64,000 nucleotides of DNA from Caulobacter mirabilis (GTDB lineage: Bacteria; Pseudomonadota; Alphaproteobacteria; Caulobacterales; Caulobacteraceae). A program made the position numbers and the translations under genes. The notes below the pieces were generated by a model. It searched no databases, was not told the origin of the DNA, and was given only the letters and a program-made list of their open reading frames with translations. Below are positions 9,192-16,898 of the stretch, piece after piece (position 1 is the first letter of the stretch; each line of letters begins with the position of its first letter). The stretch is taken from positions 1,364,001 through 1,428,000 of the forward strand of contig NZ_CP024201.1 in the NCBI RefSeq assembly GCF_002749615.1, written 5' to 3'.

Positions 9192-9722
9192 ATGACCCGA
9201 AAACCAGACAGCGAGGCCCGTCAGGTCCTGGACCATCTCTGCGAAGAGGTTCCCAGCCTGCTGGCCGACGACGCGGCGGTGATGAAGTCGCTGCCGAGGC
9301 CCGACAGCGACATCACGCTCGAACGCCGGCTGCGCCTGCGCGGCGTCTATGCCCGCACGCTGCTGTCGGCGCGGCGGGTGATCGATCACCTGGAGAAGCC
9401 GCGCAAGACGGGCCCTGCGCCCGACCACGCCGAGGAAGAGGTTGAGGACCACATGAATGACGCTGACGCCGGAGATCGCGAGGCGCTTCTCGAACGGAAG
9501 TTGGTGGCGCTTCGGAAAAGACTCGATCGACGCGCTCAATGGCTTGTCGAACGAAAGTCTGCGGACAGCAGCCCCGGATGCGGAGCGCCCGGCGATGCTG
9601 GATCACTGGCAGAGCCGGGCCAATCGCGCCCAGCTCCCGCCGGACGACCCCTGGAACACCTGGCTGGCCCTGGGCGGGCGGGGATCGGGGAAGACCTGGC
9701 TCGGCGCCGGCTGGCTGGTTGA
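9192..9722 (+). CDS. GTA orf1 candidate (small terminase-like), overlaps terL
   Basis: The frame opens with ATG at 9192 and gives a mostly helical, charged protein of 176 residues (MTRKPDSEARQVLDHLCEEV...). It sits directly before the large terminase, where GTA clusters carry g1, the small terminase subunit. It has no motif I can name, so the assignment rests on position and helical character. The frame overlaps the terminase by 266 bases. Past about 9570 the reading turns into Gly/Pro/Ala-rich sequence and third-position GC favours the terminase frame, so the C-terminal part may be unimportant. The functional portion is probably residues 1-125. Confidence 0.5.
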   Translation: MTRKPDSEARQVLDHLCEEVPSLLADDAAVMKSLPRPDSDITLERRLRLRGVYARTLLSARRVIDHLEKPRKTGPAPDHAEEEVEDHMNDADAGDREALLERKLVALRKRLDRRAQWLVERKSADSSPGCGAPGDAGSLAEPGQSRPAPAGRPLEHLAGPGRAGIGEDLARRRLAG

Positions 9723-10791
9723 GCAGGCGGCGCGGTTCGACGGCGGCCGGCTGGCCCTGGTCGGTCCCAGCCTGCACGACGTGCGCGAGGTGATGATCGA
9801 AGGGCCGTCCGGCCTGCGGGCGCAGTCCCCCGAGGGGTTTCGGCCCCGCTACGAGAAGACCCGCCGCCGGGTGGTCTGGGACAACGGCGCCCAGGCCCAG
9901 GTGTTCTCCGCCGAGGATGTCGACAGCCTGCGCGGGCCGCAGTTCTGCGCCGCCTGGGCCGACGAGTTCTGCGCCTGGCCGCGTCCGAGCGAAACCCTGG
10001 CCATGCTGCGCTTCGGCCTGCGGCTGGGGACGGCGCCGCGGCTGGTGGTGACCACCACGCCCAAGCCGATCCGGGCCCTGCGCACGCTGCGGGCCGAGGC
10101 CGGGGTCGCGACCTCGGTGCTGCCGACGGCGACCAACGCCCAGAACCTGGCGCCGGCCTTCCTGGAGACCCTGCGAGGGCTCTATGGCGGCACGCGACTG
10201 GCGGCGCAGGAGCTGGACGGCGTCATCGTCGACGGCGAGGGCGCGCTGTGGCGGGCCGAGGATCTGGCCCGTTGCCGCGGCGCGCGCCCCAGCGGGCTGG
10301 AGCGGGTGGTGGTGGCGGTCGACCCGCCGGCGAGCGCGGGCGGCGACGCCTGTGGCATCGTCGCGGCGGGCCGGATCGGCGACCGCGGCTTCGTCCTGGC
10401 CGACCGCACCGTGCGCGGCCGTTCGCCGAGCGGCTGGGCGGTCGCGGCGGTCTCGGCGGCGCGCGACTTCGGGGCGGGCGCCATCGTGGCCGAGGCCAAC
10501 CAGGGCGGCGACATGGTGCGCAGCGTCCTGGCCGAAGCCGGCGCGCCCTGCGAGGTGCGGCTGGTCCACGCCCGCTTCAGCAAGCGGGTGCGGGCCGAGC
10601 CGGTGGCGGCGCTCTACGAACAGGGCCGGGTGGTCCACTGCGGCGCCTTCCCGGCGCTGGAGGAGGAGCTGATGGCTCTGGGCTGTACGGACGGCGGCCC
10701 GAGCCCCGACCGCGCCGACGCCCTGGTCTGGGCCCTGACCGACCTGCTGCTGAGCCGGGTGAGCCGACGGCCGCGGGTGCGGGTGCTGTAG
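9457..10791 (+). CDS. GTA large terminase / DNA-packaging ATPase (gp2)
   Basis: This 444-residue motor protein packages DNA into GTA particles. Walker A is GGRGSGKT (residues 73-80) and the Walker B acidic pair is ADE (Asp169-Glu170). A nuclease-like C-terminal part follows, with VVAVDPPAS and later SPDRADALVWAL. The N-terminal LSNESL...QLPPDDPWNTWLALGG arrangement matches alphaproteobacterial GTA terminases, which supports the ATG at 9457 rather than a later start. The length is normal for the family. The next structural gene (portal) is 850 bp away because a toxin-antitoxin unit and a REP doublet intervene. Confidence 0.93.
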   Translation: MTLTPEIARRFSNGSWWRFGKDSIDALNGLSNESLRTAAPDAERPAMLDHWQSRANRAQLPPDDPWNTWLALGGRGSGKTWLGAGWLVEQAARFDGGRLALVGPSLHDVREVMIEGPSGLRAQSPEGFRPRYEKTRRRVVWDNGAQAQVFSAEDVDSLRGPQFCAAWADEFCAWPRPSETLAMLRFGLRLGTAPRLVVTTTPKPIRALRTLRAEAGVATSVLPTATNAQNLAPAFLETLRGLYGGTRLAAQELDGVIVDGEGALWRAEDLARCRGARPSGLERVVVAVDPPASAGGDACGIVAAGRIGDRGFVLADRTVRGRSPSGWAVAAVSAARDFGAGAIVAEANQGGDMVRSVLAEAGAPCEVRLVHARFSKRVRAEPVAALYEQGRVVHCGAFPALEEELMALGCTDGGPSPDRADALVWALTDLLLSRVSRRPRVRVL

Positions 10792-10792
10792 A

Positions 10793-10887
10793 GGGGGACA
10801 TGTTCGCGCCGCAGGCGCGTACGTGTCCCTGAGACCTATCACCTGTCGTATCGGGGACACGTACCAGCTGCGCCGGAACATGTCCCC
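10793..10887. repeat. REP-like doublet, family A, between terL and vapC
   Basis: Two hairpin units lie at 10793-10829 (GGGGGACATGTTCGCGCC, GCA loop, complementary arm) and 10853-10887 (GGGGACACGTACC...TGTCCCC). The organisation is the same as at 5377-5450 and 13663-13736. It starts 2 bases after the terminase stop and ends just before the vapC stop codon, so it separates two convergent genes. It may end transcription from either side. Confidence 0.8.
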
Positions 10888-10889
10888 AG

Positions 10890-11321
10890 CTACCAGACGA
10901 TCGGCGTGTCCTTGGCCTGGTCGTGCAGACGGCGGTCGGCGGTGATCAGGGGGCAGGCGAGCAGCTTGGCCTGGGCGACCAGGATGCGGTCCCAGGGATC
11001 GGGATGGTCGAAGGGCAGCCGGGCGGCGAGCCAGGCGGCTTCGGCCGTGATCTCCAATATCCGCAGGCCGAAGGTCGGGAGCGCGACCAGAAGGTCGTCC
11101 GGCATGGCCAGCAGCACGACTTGCTGGTCGGGCTGTCGGCCGGTTCTGCCCTGCGCCTGCTTGGCCCTGATCTGACGGCGCTTGTCGTCGATCTCGTAGA
11201 TGCTGGCGGCGCTGACGTAGACGACGTCGGCCTCGGCGATCCAACGACGCGCGGTCTCGCTCAGACGCGGACTGTCCAGCTGCCACCAGAGCAGGACGTG
11301 CGTGTCCAGCAGGACGCTCAC
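10890..11321 (-). CDS. PIN-domain toxin (VapC-like ribonuclease)
   Basis: This 143-residue PIN-domain protein is the expected toxic endoribonuclease of a VapBC-type module. The acidic residues are in place: Asp6 (LLDTH), Glu in SIYEI, Asp in DPWDRILVAQA and Asp in ITADRRL. The sequence is of the DTHVLLWW subgroup, which usually pairs with Phd/YefM-type antitoxins, as here. Its start overlaps the antitoxin stop by 4 bases. The pair is inserted in reverse orientation between the GTA terminase and portal genes. Confidence 0.9.
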   Translation of the reverse strand: MSVLLDTHVLLWWQLDSPRLSETARRWIAEADVVYVSAASIYEIDDKRRQIRAKQAQGRTGRQPDQQVVLLAMPDDLLVALPTFGLRILEITAEAAWLAARLPFDHPDPWDRILVAQAKLLACPLITADRRLHDQAKDTPIVW

Positions 11322-11569
11322 GACAGGAAGTCGTCGTCCGTGGGGATGAACTCGCCGTCGACCTCAAGGAACGGATCGAGGTCGGGGAGTTGTCCGAGAT
11401 GCTTCCAGCCGCCGGGCTGGCGCAGGGTCTTCGCGGGCGGCGCCACCGGCGTCAGCGTCACCGCCGGCTTGCCGGCGCGGGACAGCACGATGGTTTCGCC
11501 GGCTTCGGCGCGAGCGACCAGCTCGGACAGCCGGCTCTTGGCCTGGGCGATGTTGATCTGGGTCGACAT
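11318..11569 (-). CDS. Phd/YefM-type antitoxin
   Basis: This 83-residue antitoxin is first in the operon with the PIN toxin. The N-terminal AQAKSRLSELVARAEAGETIVLSRAGKPAVTL is the standard Phd/YefM DNA-binding fold. The C-terminal tail, rich in acidic and aromatic residues (DPFLEVDGEF), is the likely toxin-wrapping segment. The start is the ATG at 11569, giving MSTQINIAQAK as in relatives. It should bind the palindromes at 11595-11626 and repress its own promoter. Confidence 0.9.
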   Translation of the reverse strand: MSTQINIAQAKSRLSELVARAEAGETIVLSRAGKPAVTLTPVAPPAKTLRQPGGWKHLGQLPDLDPFLEVDGEFIPTDDDFLS

Positions 11570-11594
11570 GGTCCGAGCATAGCAGATGAAACGA

Positions 11595-11626
11595 GTTGGA
11601 CCAACTGCAGGCCTAGTTGGTCCAAC
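11595..11626. promoter_or_regulatory. double palindromic operator of the toxin-antitoxin unit
   Basis: GTTGGACCAACT (11595-11606) and AGTTGGTCCAAC (11615-11626) are exact reverse complements separated by 8 bases. Each half is itself a near-palindrome (GTTGG-A-CCAAC). This is the expected layout for cooperative binding of two antitoxin dimers. It lies 25 bases before the antitoxin start and only 18 bases before the GTA portal ATG on the other strand, so bound antitoxin could also hinder transcription into the portal gene. Confidence 0.75.
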
Positions 11627-11644
11627 GTTGCGGGAGCCCCTCTC

Positions 11645-12802
11645 ATGCCCCTCTTCCCCCGTCTCCGCGGGCGCTTCCGCGCGCCCGAGGCCCCCGAGAT
11701 CAAGGACTCCCGCGCCGCGGCCCTGGTCGCCCTGACCGCCGCCGGGCGGCCGGTGTGGACGCCGCGGGACTACGAGAGCCTGGCGCGGGAGGGGTTCGCC
11801 AAGAACCCCGTGGCCTATCGCTGCGTCCGGATGATCGCCGAGGCGGCGGCCTCCGCGCCGCTGGTCGTGTTCGAGGGCGGGCGGCGGGTCGACGACCATC
11901 CGCTGCGCCGCCTGCTCGACCGGCCCAACCCGGAACAGGCCGGGCCCGATCTGCTGGAGGCCTTCTTCGGGGCGCTGCAGGTCAGCGGCAACGGCTATCT
12001 GGAGGCTGTGGGCGAGGCGCCGGACGAGCTCTATGTCCTGCGGCCGGACCGTATGAAGGTGGTGCCTGGCCGCCAGGGCTGGCCCCAGGCCTGGGAGTAT
12101 ACGGTCGGCGGGCGCAGCGTGCGGATCGGACGCGAGGCCGACGGCTGGCTGCCGGTTCTGCAGCTGCGGCTGCTCAACCCGGCCGACGACTACTACGGCG
12201 CCAGCCCGCTGGAGGCGGCCGCCTTCGCCATCGACGTCCACAACGCCAGCGGGGCCTGGAACAAGGCGCTGCTCGACAACGCCGCCCGGCCGAGCGGGGC
12301 GTTGGTCTACTCCAACGCGGACGCCGGCGACCGGCTGTCGGAGGCCCAGTTCGAGACCCTGAAGGCCGAGCTGGCGGCCCGCACTGGCCCCGGCGCGGCG
12401 GGACGGCCGCTGCTGCTGGAGGGCGGGCTCGACTGGCGGCCGATGTCGCTGAGCCCCGCCGAGATGGACTTCATCGCCGGCAAGCACGCCGCGGCGCGCG
12501 AGATCGCCCTGGCCTTCGGCGTGCCGCCCCAGCTGCTGGGCATCCCCGGCGACAACACCTACGCCAACTACCGCGAGGCCAACGCGGCCTTCTGGCGGCA
12601 GACGGCGATCCCGCTGGCCGAGCGGCTGGCCCGGGCCCTGACCGGCTGGCTGGGCGTCCGGCATCCGAATGTCCGCATCGCCTGCGACCTGGACGCCGTC
12701 CCCGCCCTGTCAGCCGAGCGCGACGCCCTCTGGGCCCGGCTCGAGGCGGCGACCTTCCTGACCCCCGACGAGCGCCGCCGCCTGGCGGGGCTGGAGCACT
12801 GA
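11645..12802 (+). CDS. GTA portal protein (gp3, HK97 family)
   Basis: This 385-residue phage portal protein forms the dodecameric DNA entry ring of the head. Recognisable family segments are NPVAYRCVRMIAEAAASAPL (about residues 56-75), HPLRRLLDRPNP, SGNGYLE, the NPADDYYGASPL loop, WNKALLDNAARPSGAL and PPQLLGIPGDNTYANYREA. The start is the ATG at 11645 behind a GGGAG element near 11631. The length is usual for GTA gp3. Confidence 0.93.
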   Translation: MPLFPRLRGRFRAPEAPEIKDSRAAALVALTAAGRPVWTPRDYESLAREGFAKNPVAYRCVRMIAEAAASAPLVVFEGGRRVDDHPLRRLLDRPNPEQAGPDLLEAFFGALQVSGNGYLEAVGEAPDELYVLRPDRMKVVPGRQGWPQAWEYTVGGRSVRIGREADGWLPVLQLRLLNPADDYYGASPLEAAAFAIDVHNASGAWNKALLDNAARPSGALVYSNADAGDRLSEAQFETLKAELAARTGPGAAGRPLLLEGGLDWRPMSLSPAEMDFIAGKHAAAREIALAFGVPPQLLGIPGDNTYANYREANAAFWRQTAIPLAERLARALTGWLGVRHPNVRIACDLDAVPALSAERDALWARLEAATFLTPDERRRLAGLEH

Positions 12803-12805
12803 GAC

Positions 12806-13066
12806 ATGCCCGCATCCCGAAACCCCGCGACTGGTTTCCGGTTCGACAAACAGGTCACCCTGGCCGTCATCGTCACCATCGCCGTCCAGGCGGGCGGCGG
12901 GCTGATGTGGGCCGGGCGGGCCTCGGCCCGGATCGACGAGCTGCAGCGCAAGATCGACCGCCAGGCCGACCTCAGCGAACGCCTGACCCGGCTGGAGGAG
13001 CAGGTCGCGGCCACCCGCGTCACTCTGGAGCGCCTCGAACGCCGCCTGGAGACGGGCGAGCTGTGA
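12806..13066 (+). CDS. small membrane protein with coiled coil (GTA gp3.5 position)
   Basis: This 86-residue protein has one membrane-spanning segment (about residues 18-36, TLAVIVTIAVQAGGGLMW) followed by a heptad-like coiled coil (IDELQRKIDRQADLSERLTRLEEQ...). It starts 3 bases after the portal stop. Small ORFs of this kind lie between portal and protease in GTA clusters (orf g3.5). Its role is unknown. Confidence 0.8.
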   Translation: MPASRNPATGFRFDKQVTLAVIVTIAVQAGGGLMWAGRASARIDELQRKIDRQADLSERLTRLEEQVAATRVTLERLERRLETGEL

Positions 13067-13067
13067 A

Positions 13068-13203
13068 GGATGCTCCCCCCTTGGGGGAGCTGTCGGCGCG
13101 AAGCGGCGACTGAGGGGGTTCGGAGCGGCAGAGATGCGCCTCCGACGCGGCAGACCCCCTCCGTCTCGCCTGCGGCGAGCCACCTCCCCCAGAGGGGAGG
13201 ATC
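13068..13203. repeat. dispersed palindromic repeat, family B, copy 2
   Basis: This is a near copy of 8949-9064: it starts GGATGCTCCCC, contains GGGGGAGCTGTCGGCGCGAAGCGGCGACTGAGGGGG in two adjacent blocks, and ends GAGGGGAGGATCC. The internal spacer differs from copy 1 (different 20-30 bases in the middle). It fills the whole gap between gp3.5 and the protease gene. Confidence 0.78.
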
Positions 13204-13235
13204 CGGATGGCGTGACCAGTTGTCAGGAGACCCTC

Positions 13236-13655
13236 ATGACCTCGCAGACCGAGATCGCCGGCTACGCCTCGCTGTTCTGGACGCGGGACCTCAACGACGA
13301 CGTGGCCGCCGCCGGCGCCTTCGCGGCCTCGCTGGCGCGGAGCGGCGCGGGCGGGGTGCGGATGCTGTGCCAGCACGAGACCGCCCGGCCGATCGGCGTC
13401 TGGGACGAGGCCGTCGAGGACGGCCGCGGCCTGTGGGTGCGAGGCCGGATCCTGGACGTCACGCCGGAGGGCCGCATGTGCGCGGCCCTGGTGCGGGCGG
13501 GGGCCATGGACGGCCTGTCGATCGGCTTCCGCACGCTGAAGGCCCGCCCCGACGAAACCGGCCGCCTGCGGGTGCTGACCGAGGTGGAGCTGTGGGAGGT
13601 GTCGGTGGTGACCTTCCCGATGCTGCCGGGCGCGCGGATCGGGAGGGTGGGCTGA
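13236..13655 (+). CDS. GTA prohead protease (gp4, HK97 family U35)
   Basis: This 139-residue capsid maturation protease has the family layout: GYASLFWTRDLNDDVAAAGAF at the start, a central LCQHETARPIGVW segment whose His is the catalytic one in HK97-type proteases, MDGLSIGFRT with the catalytic Ser, and ELWEVSVVTFPM near the end. The start is the ATG at 13236 behind CAGGAGA. It should cleave the N-terminal scaffold part of the capsid protein encoded next. Confidence 0.92.
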   Translation: MTSQTEIAGYASLFWTRDLNDDVAAAGAFAASLARSGAGGVRMLCQHETARPIGVWDEAVEDGRGLWVRGRILDVTPEGRMCAALVRAGAMDGLSIGFRTLKARPDETGRLRVLTEVELWEVSVVTFPMLPGARIGRVG

Positions 13656-13662
13656 CCCGTCC

Positions 13663-13736
13663 GGGGACAGGCTCCGCGAAGCGGTGCGTGTCCCCTTCAG
13701 GATCAGGGGACACGCACCCTGCAGGAGCATGTCCCC
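13663..13736. repeat. REP-like doublet, family A, between protease and capsid genes
   Basis: Two hairpin units at 13663-13695 (GGGGACAGGCTCCGCGAAGC...TGTCCCC) and 13706-13736 (GGGGACACGCACC...TGTCCCC). It lies entirely in the leader of the capsid gene. As a transcribed double hairpin it could protect or generate a 5' end for capsid mRNA. Confidence 0.8.
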
Positions 13737-13785
13737 CGAAGACACTCCTCCTCCTGCCGGGAGAAGGGGATTCACAGGAGAACCC

Positions 13786-15015
13786 ATGAAAGAAACCAAA
13801 CACGCGGCGGCGGATCCCGCCGCGCGCGCCGCCATGCATGAGGTCATGGCGGCGTTCGAGGCCTTCAAGGCGGCCAACGACGAGCGGCTGGCGATGCTGG
13901 AGAGCCGGCGCGGCGACGCCCTGCTCGAGGAGAAGGTGGCGCGGATCGACGCCTCGCTGCAGGCGGCGCAGGGGCGGATGGACCGGGCCCTGGCCGACGG
14001 CCGGCGTCCGGCGCTGGGCGGGGAGGGCGCCAAGAGCGCCGTTCCCGACGAGCGGAAGCAGGCCTGGGACGGCTATCTCAAGACCGGGCAGTCGTCGGCG
14101 CTGATCCTGGAGGCCAAGGGGCTTTCCGAAGGCGTCCCGACCGCCGGCGGCTATGTCGCGCCGCCCGAGACCGAGCGGCTGATCGAGCGGCGGCTGCAGA
14201 TGTCCTCGCCGATGCGCGAGATCGCCACGGTGCGGACCATCGGGGCGGGCGTGTTCCGCAAGCCGGTGTCGACCGCGGGGATCGAGAGCGGCTGGGTCGC
14301 CGAGACCGCCGCCCGGCCCGAGACCGACCCGCCGGTCCTGGCCCTGCTCGAGTTCCCGGCGGCCGACCTCTACGCCAGCCCGGCGGCGACTCAGGCCCTG
14401 CTCGACGACGCCTTCGTCAACCTCGACGAATGGCTGGCCGCCGAGTGCGAGGACGCCTTCGCCGGCCAGGAGACCCAGGCCTTCGTCGCCGGCGACGGGG
14501 TCAACAAGCCGAGGGGCTTCCTCAGCTACGACAAGGTCGCCGACGCCGGCCAGGCCTGGGGCGAGATCGGCTTCATGCTCAGCGGCGCGGCCGGCGGGTT
14601 CGCGGCGGCCAACCCGGTCGACCGGATCATCGACCTGATCTACGCGCCCAGGGCCCAGTACCGGGCCAACGGCCGCTTCGTGCTGAACCGACGGACGGCG
14701 GCGACGGTGCGCAAGTTCAAGGACGCCGACGGCAACTACATCTGGTCGCCGGCCACGGCGCCCGGCGCGCCCGCGACCCTGCTCGGCTATCCGGTCAGCG
14801 AGATCGAGACCATGCCCGACCTGGCCGCGGGCAGCTTCGCCCTGGCCTTCGGCGACTTCGCCAAGGGCTATCTGATCGTCGACCGGGCCGGCGTCCGGGT
14901 CCTGCGCGACCCCTACAGCGCCAAGCCCTATGTGCTGTTCTACACCACCAAGCGCGTCGGCGGCGGCGTCCAGAACTTCGACGCCATCAAGCTGATGAAG
15001 TTCGCGGCGTCGTAG
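13786..15015 (+). CDS. GTA major capsid protein (gp5, HK97 fold)
   Basis: This 409-residue head protein has a charged helical N-terminal delta domain (about residues 1-105, ending near KTGQSSA), which the protease should remove. The HK97 core follows, with GVPTAGGYVAPPETERLIERR, SPMREIATVRT, AFVAGDGVNKPRGFL and FGDFAKGYLIVDRAGVRVLRDPYS. The start is the ATG at 13786 behind CAGGAG (13775-13780), the best ribosome binding site in this region, as fits the most abundant particle protein. Confidence 0.94.
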   Translation: MKETKHAAADPAARAAMHEVMAAFEAFKAANDERLAMLESRRGDALLEEKVARIDASLQAAQGRMDRALADGRRPALGGEGAKSAVPDERKQAWDGYLKTGQSSALILEAKGLSEGVPTAGGYVAPPETERLIERRLQMSSPMREIATVRTIGAGVFRKPVSTAGIESGWVAETAARPETDPPVLALLEFPAADLYASPAATQALLDDAFVNLDEWLAAECEDAFAGQETQAFVAGDGVNKPRGFLSYDKVADAGQAWGEIGFMLSGAAGGFAAANPVDRIIDLIYAPRAQYRANGRFVLNRRTAATVRKFKDADGNYIWSPATAPGAPATLLGYPVSEIETMPDLAAGSFALAFGDFAKGYLIVDRAGVRVLRDPYSAKPYVLFYTTKRVGGGVQNFDAIKLMKFAAS

Positions 15016-15017
15016 TT

Positions 15018-15163
15018 GCTCCTCCCCCGCAGGGGGAGGGGGGGCGCCGGAACGGTGGTGGAGGGGGCCTAAAGAGGCCGAACCTCCACCACAACGCGAG
15101 ATGGCCTCAACCGTTTTGGGCCCCCTCCACCACCCTTCGGGTGGTCCCCTCCCCCAGGAGGGG
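15018..15163. repeat. dispersed palindromic repeat, family C, copy 1
   Basis: The repeat begins CTCCTCCCCCGCAGGGGGAGGG, contains GGTGGTGGAGGGGGCC and the complementary GGCCCCCTCCACCACC, and ends GGTCCCCTCCCCCAGGAGGGG. The whole can fold into a long stem. A related element is at 62511-62637. It fills the gap between capsid and connector genes. Confidence 0.78.
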
Positions 15164-15183
15164 TGAATTCACGGAGATACCCC

Positions 15184-15450
15184 ATGCCTCCCATCACCCT
15201 CGCCGAGGCGAGGCTGTTCCTGCGCGTCACCGACGACGCCGAGGACGACCTGATCCGGTTGCTGATCGAGGCGGCGACCGGCCGGGTCGAGGCTTCCGTC
15301 GGGCTGGTCCTGGCCGATCCGGCGCCCGCGCCGCTGCGGCTGGCCATCCTGATGCTGGTCGCCCAGGCCTACGAGCACCGCGACGCCGGCGAGCCGCCGC
15401 TGTCGCTGGTCGAGCCCTGGCTGGCGTCCTGGCGGAGGGCGCGGCTGTGA
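15184..15450 (+). CDS. GTA head-tail connector (gp6)
   Basis: This 88-residue phage gp6-like head-tail connector/adaptor has the pattern MPPITLAEARLFLRVTDDAEDDLIRLLIEAA, which is characteristic of the family. It forms a ring below the portal. The start is the ATG at 15184; the upstream in-frame start at 15163 lies in the repeat. It is followed by overlapping gp7. Confidence 0.9.
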   Translation: MPPITLAEARLFLRVTDDAEDDLIRLLIEAATGRVEASVGLVLADPAPAPLRLAILMLVAQAYEHRDAGEPPLSLVEPWLASWRRARL

Positions 15451-15770
15451 CCATCGCCGCCCTGCGCGCCCTGGCCGCCCTGGAGGCGCCGTCCGAGGCC
15501 GAGACCCTGTTCGGCGGCCGCTCGCGCAGCTGGTCCCAGGTCGCCGCCCTGTGGGTCGATCTGCGCCCCTCGGGGCATCGCGAGAGCCCCGACGCCGCCG
15601 GCCCGCCGCGCCTGGTCGAGACCGCCGAGGCCGAGGCGCGCGCCCACCCCGCCGTCCGGCGCGGTCGGCGGCTGAAGGCGGGCGGCGAGCCCTGGCGGAT
15701 CGTCGCCGTCGTCCCGCACGCGGCCCGGCGCGGCCGGATCGTGCTGAAGCTGGAAAGGCATTGGCCATGA
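15447..15770 (+). CDS. GTA head closure / head-tail adaptor (gp7)
   Basis: This 107-residue protein is in the position of the head-closure protein. It starts with GTG at 15447, overlapping the gp6 stop (GTGA). The family-like region is SQVAALWVDLRP, with a late RRLKAGGEPWRIVAV. Its beta-rich C-terminus fits a stopper ring. The assignment rests on position plus the Phage_H_T_join-like pattern. Confidence 0.83.
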   Translation: MTIAALRALAALEAPSEAETLFGGRSRSWSQVAALWVDLRPSGHRESPDAAGPPRLVETAEAEARAHPAVRRGRRLKAGGEPWRIVAVVPHAARRGRIVLKLERHWP

Positions 15771-16174
15771 GCCCCGACCTGGCGCTGCAGCAGGCGCTGC
15801 TGGCGCATCTGCGCGCCGATCCGGCGCTGGCGGCCCTGCTCGGCGACCCGCCGCGCATCCATGACGCGCCGCCGCAGGCGCGCGTCTTTCCCCACCTCGT
15901 GTTCGGCCGCGCCGAGACCCGCCCCTGGGGCGGGCTGGACGGCGAGGGGCTGGAGCACGCCCTGACCCTGACCTGCCTGTCCCACTTCGACGGCGCCGAG
16001 GAGGCCAAGGCGGTGATCGCCGCCGTCCGCGCCCGGCTGCACGGCGCCGATCTGGCGCTGGACGGACATCGGCTGGTGAACCTGCGCGTGGCCTACGCCG
16101 ACGTCTTCCGGGCGCCCGACTGGCGGCCCGTCGTCGGCGTCGTCCGGCTGCGGGCGGTGACCGAACCCCTCTGA
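15767..16174 (+). CDS. GTA tail terminator-type protein, DUF3168 (gp8)
   Basis: This 135-residue DUF3168 family protein has DLALQQALLAHLRADPALAALLG at the N-terminus and PHLVFGRAETRPWGG in the middle. In phages these proteins form the tail-terminator ring joining tail tube and head. The ATG overlaps the gp7 stop (ATGA). Confidence 0.9.
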   Translation: MSPDLALQQALLAHLRADPALAALLGDPPRIHDAPPQARVFPHLVFGRAETRPWGGLDGEGLEHALTLTCLSHFDGAEEAKAVIAAVRARLHGADLALDGHRLVNLRVAYADVFRAPDWRPVVGVVRLRAVTEPL

Positions 16175-16191
16175 AGGAAGGAGACCCTCGC

Positions 16192-16611
16192 ATGGCCGCC
16201 CAACGCGGAAAGGACATCCTGCTCAAGATCGGCGACGGCGCGGACCCGGAAGGATTCGCCGCCGTGGCCGGGCTGCGGGCGCGGACGCTCTCGCTCAACG
16301 CCCGGTCCGTGGACGCCACAGACGGCGACAGCGCCGGCCGTTGGCGCGAACTGCTGGCTGGGGCGGGCGTGAAACAGGCGGCCGTCTCCGGGGCCGGGAT
16401 CTTCCGCGACGCCGTCAGCGACGCGATGATCCGCGAGGCCTTCTTCGCCCAGGCGGCGCGGACCTGGCGGCTGGTCGTGCCCGACTTCGGGACGCTGCAG
16501 GGCCCGTTCCTGGTCACGGCGCTGGAGTACGCCGGCGAGCATGAAGGCGAGGCGACCTGGGCCCTGACCCTGGCCTCGGCCGGCGAGATCGTCTTCGAGG
16601 CCCTGCCGTGA
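16192..16611 (+). CDS. GTA major tail protein (gp9)
   Basis: This 139-residue tail tube protein of the TP901-1 major tail protein family has the N-terminal RGKDILLKIGDG and the family motif GLRARTLSLNARSVDATDGDS (positions about 28-48). It is preceded by GAAGGAAGGAGA, a strong ribosome binding site fitting a multicopy protein. Confidence 0.92.
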   Translation: MAAQRGKDILLKIGDGADPEGFAAVAGLRARTLSLNARSVDATDGDSAGRWRELLAGAGVKQAAVSGAGIFRDAVSDAMIREAFFAQAARTWRLVVPDFGTLQGPFLVTALEYAGEHEGEATWALTLASAGEIVFEALP

Positions 16612-16898
16612 CCGCCGTCGCAAACGGCGCGAGGGGCGAGGCCGTGGCGACGCTGGGCGGGCGGCCGCGGCGGCTGTGCCTGACCCTGGGCGCGCTGGCC
16701 GAGCTGGAGACCGCCTTCGGCGCCGCCGACTGGCAGGCCCTGGCCGAACGGCTGCGGTCGCCGTCGGCGCGCGATCTGGCCGTCGTGCTGGCGGCGCTGC
16801 TGCGCGGCGGCGGGGAGGAGGGCGTGGACGTCGTCGCCCTCGACGCCCGCGAGGCGGCCGAGGCGGTCGCCGCCGCCTTCCGGGCCGCCGCAGCGTGA
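16608..16898 (+). CDS. GTA gp10 family tail protein
   Basis: This 96-residue protein starts with GTG at 16608, overlapping the gp9 stop. The N-terminal half has GEAVATLGGRPRRLCLTLGALAELE, which matches the GTA-gp10 pattern (tail assembly chaperone-like). The C-terminal half is helical. It is followed by overlapping gp10.1, a pairing like the G/T chaperones of siphophages. Confidence 0.87.
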   Translation: MTAVANGARGEAVATLGGRPRRLCLTLGALAELETAFGAADWQALAERLRSPSARDLAVVLAALLRGGGEEGVDVVALDAREAAEAVAAAFRAAAA

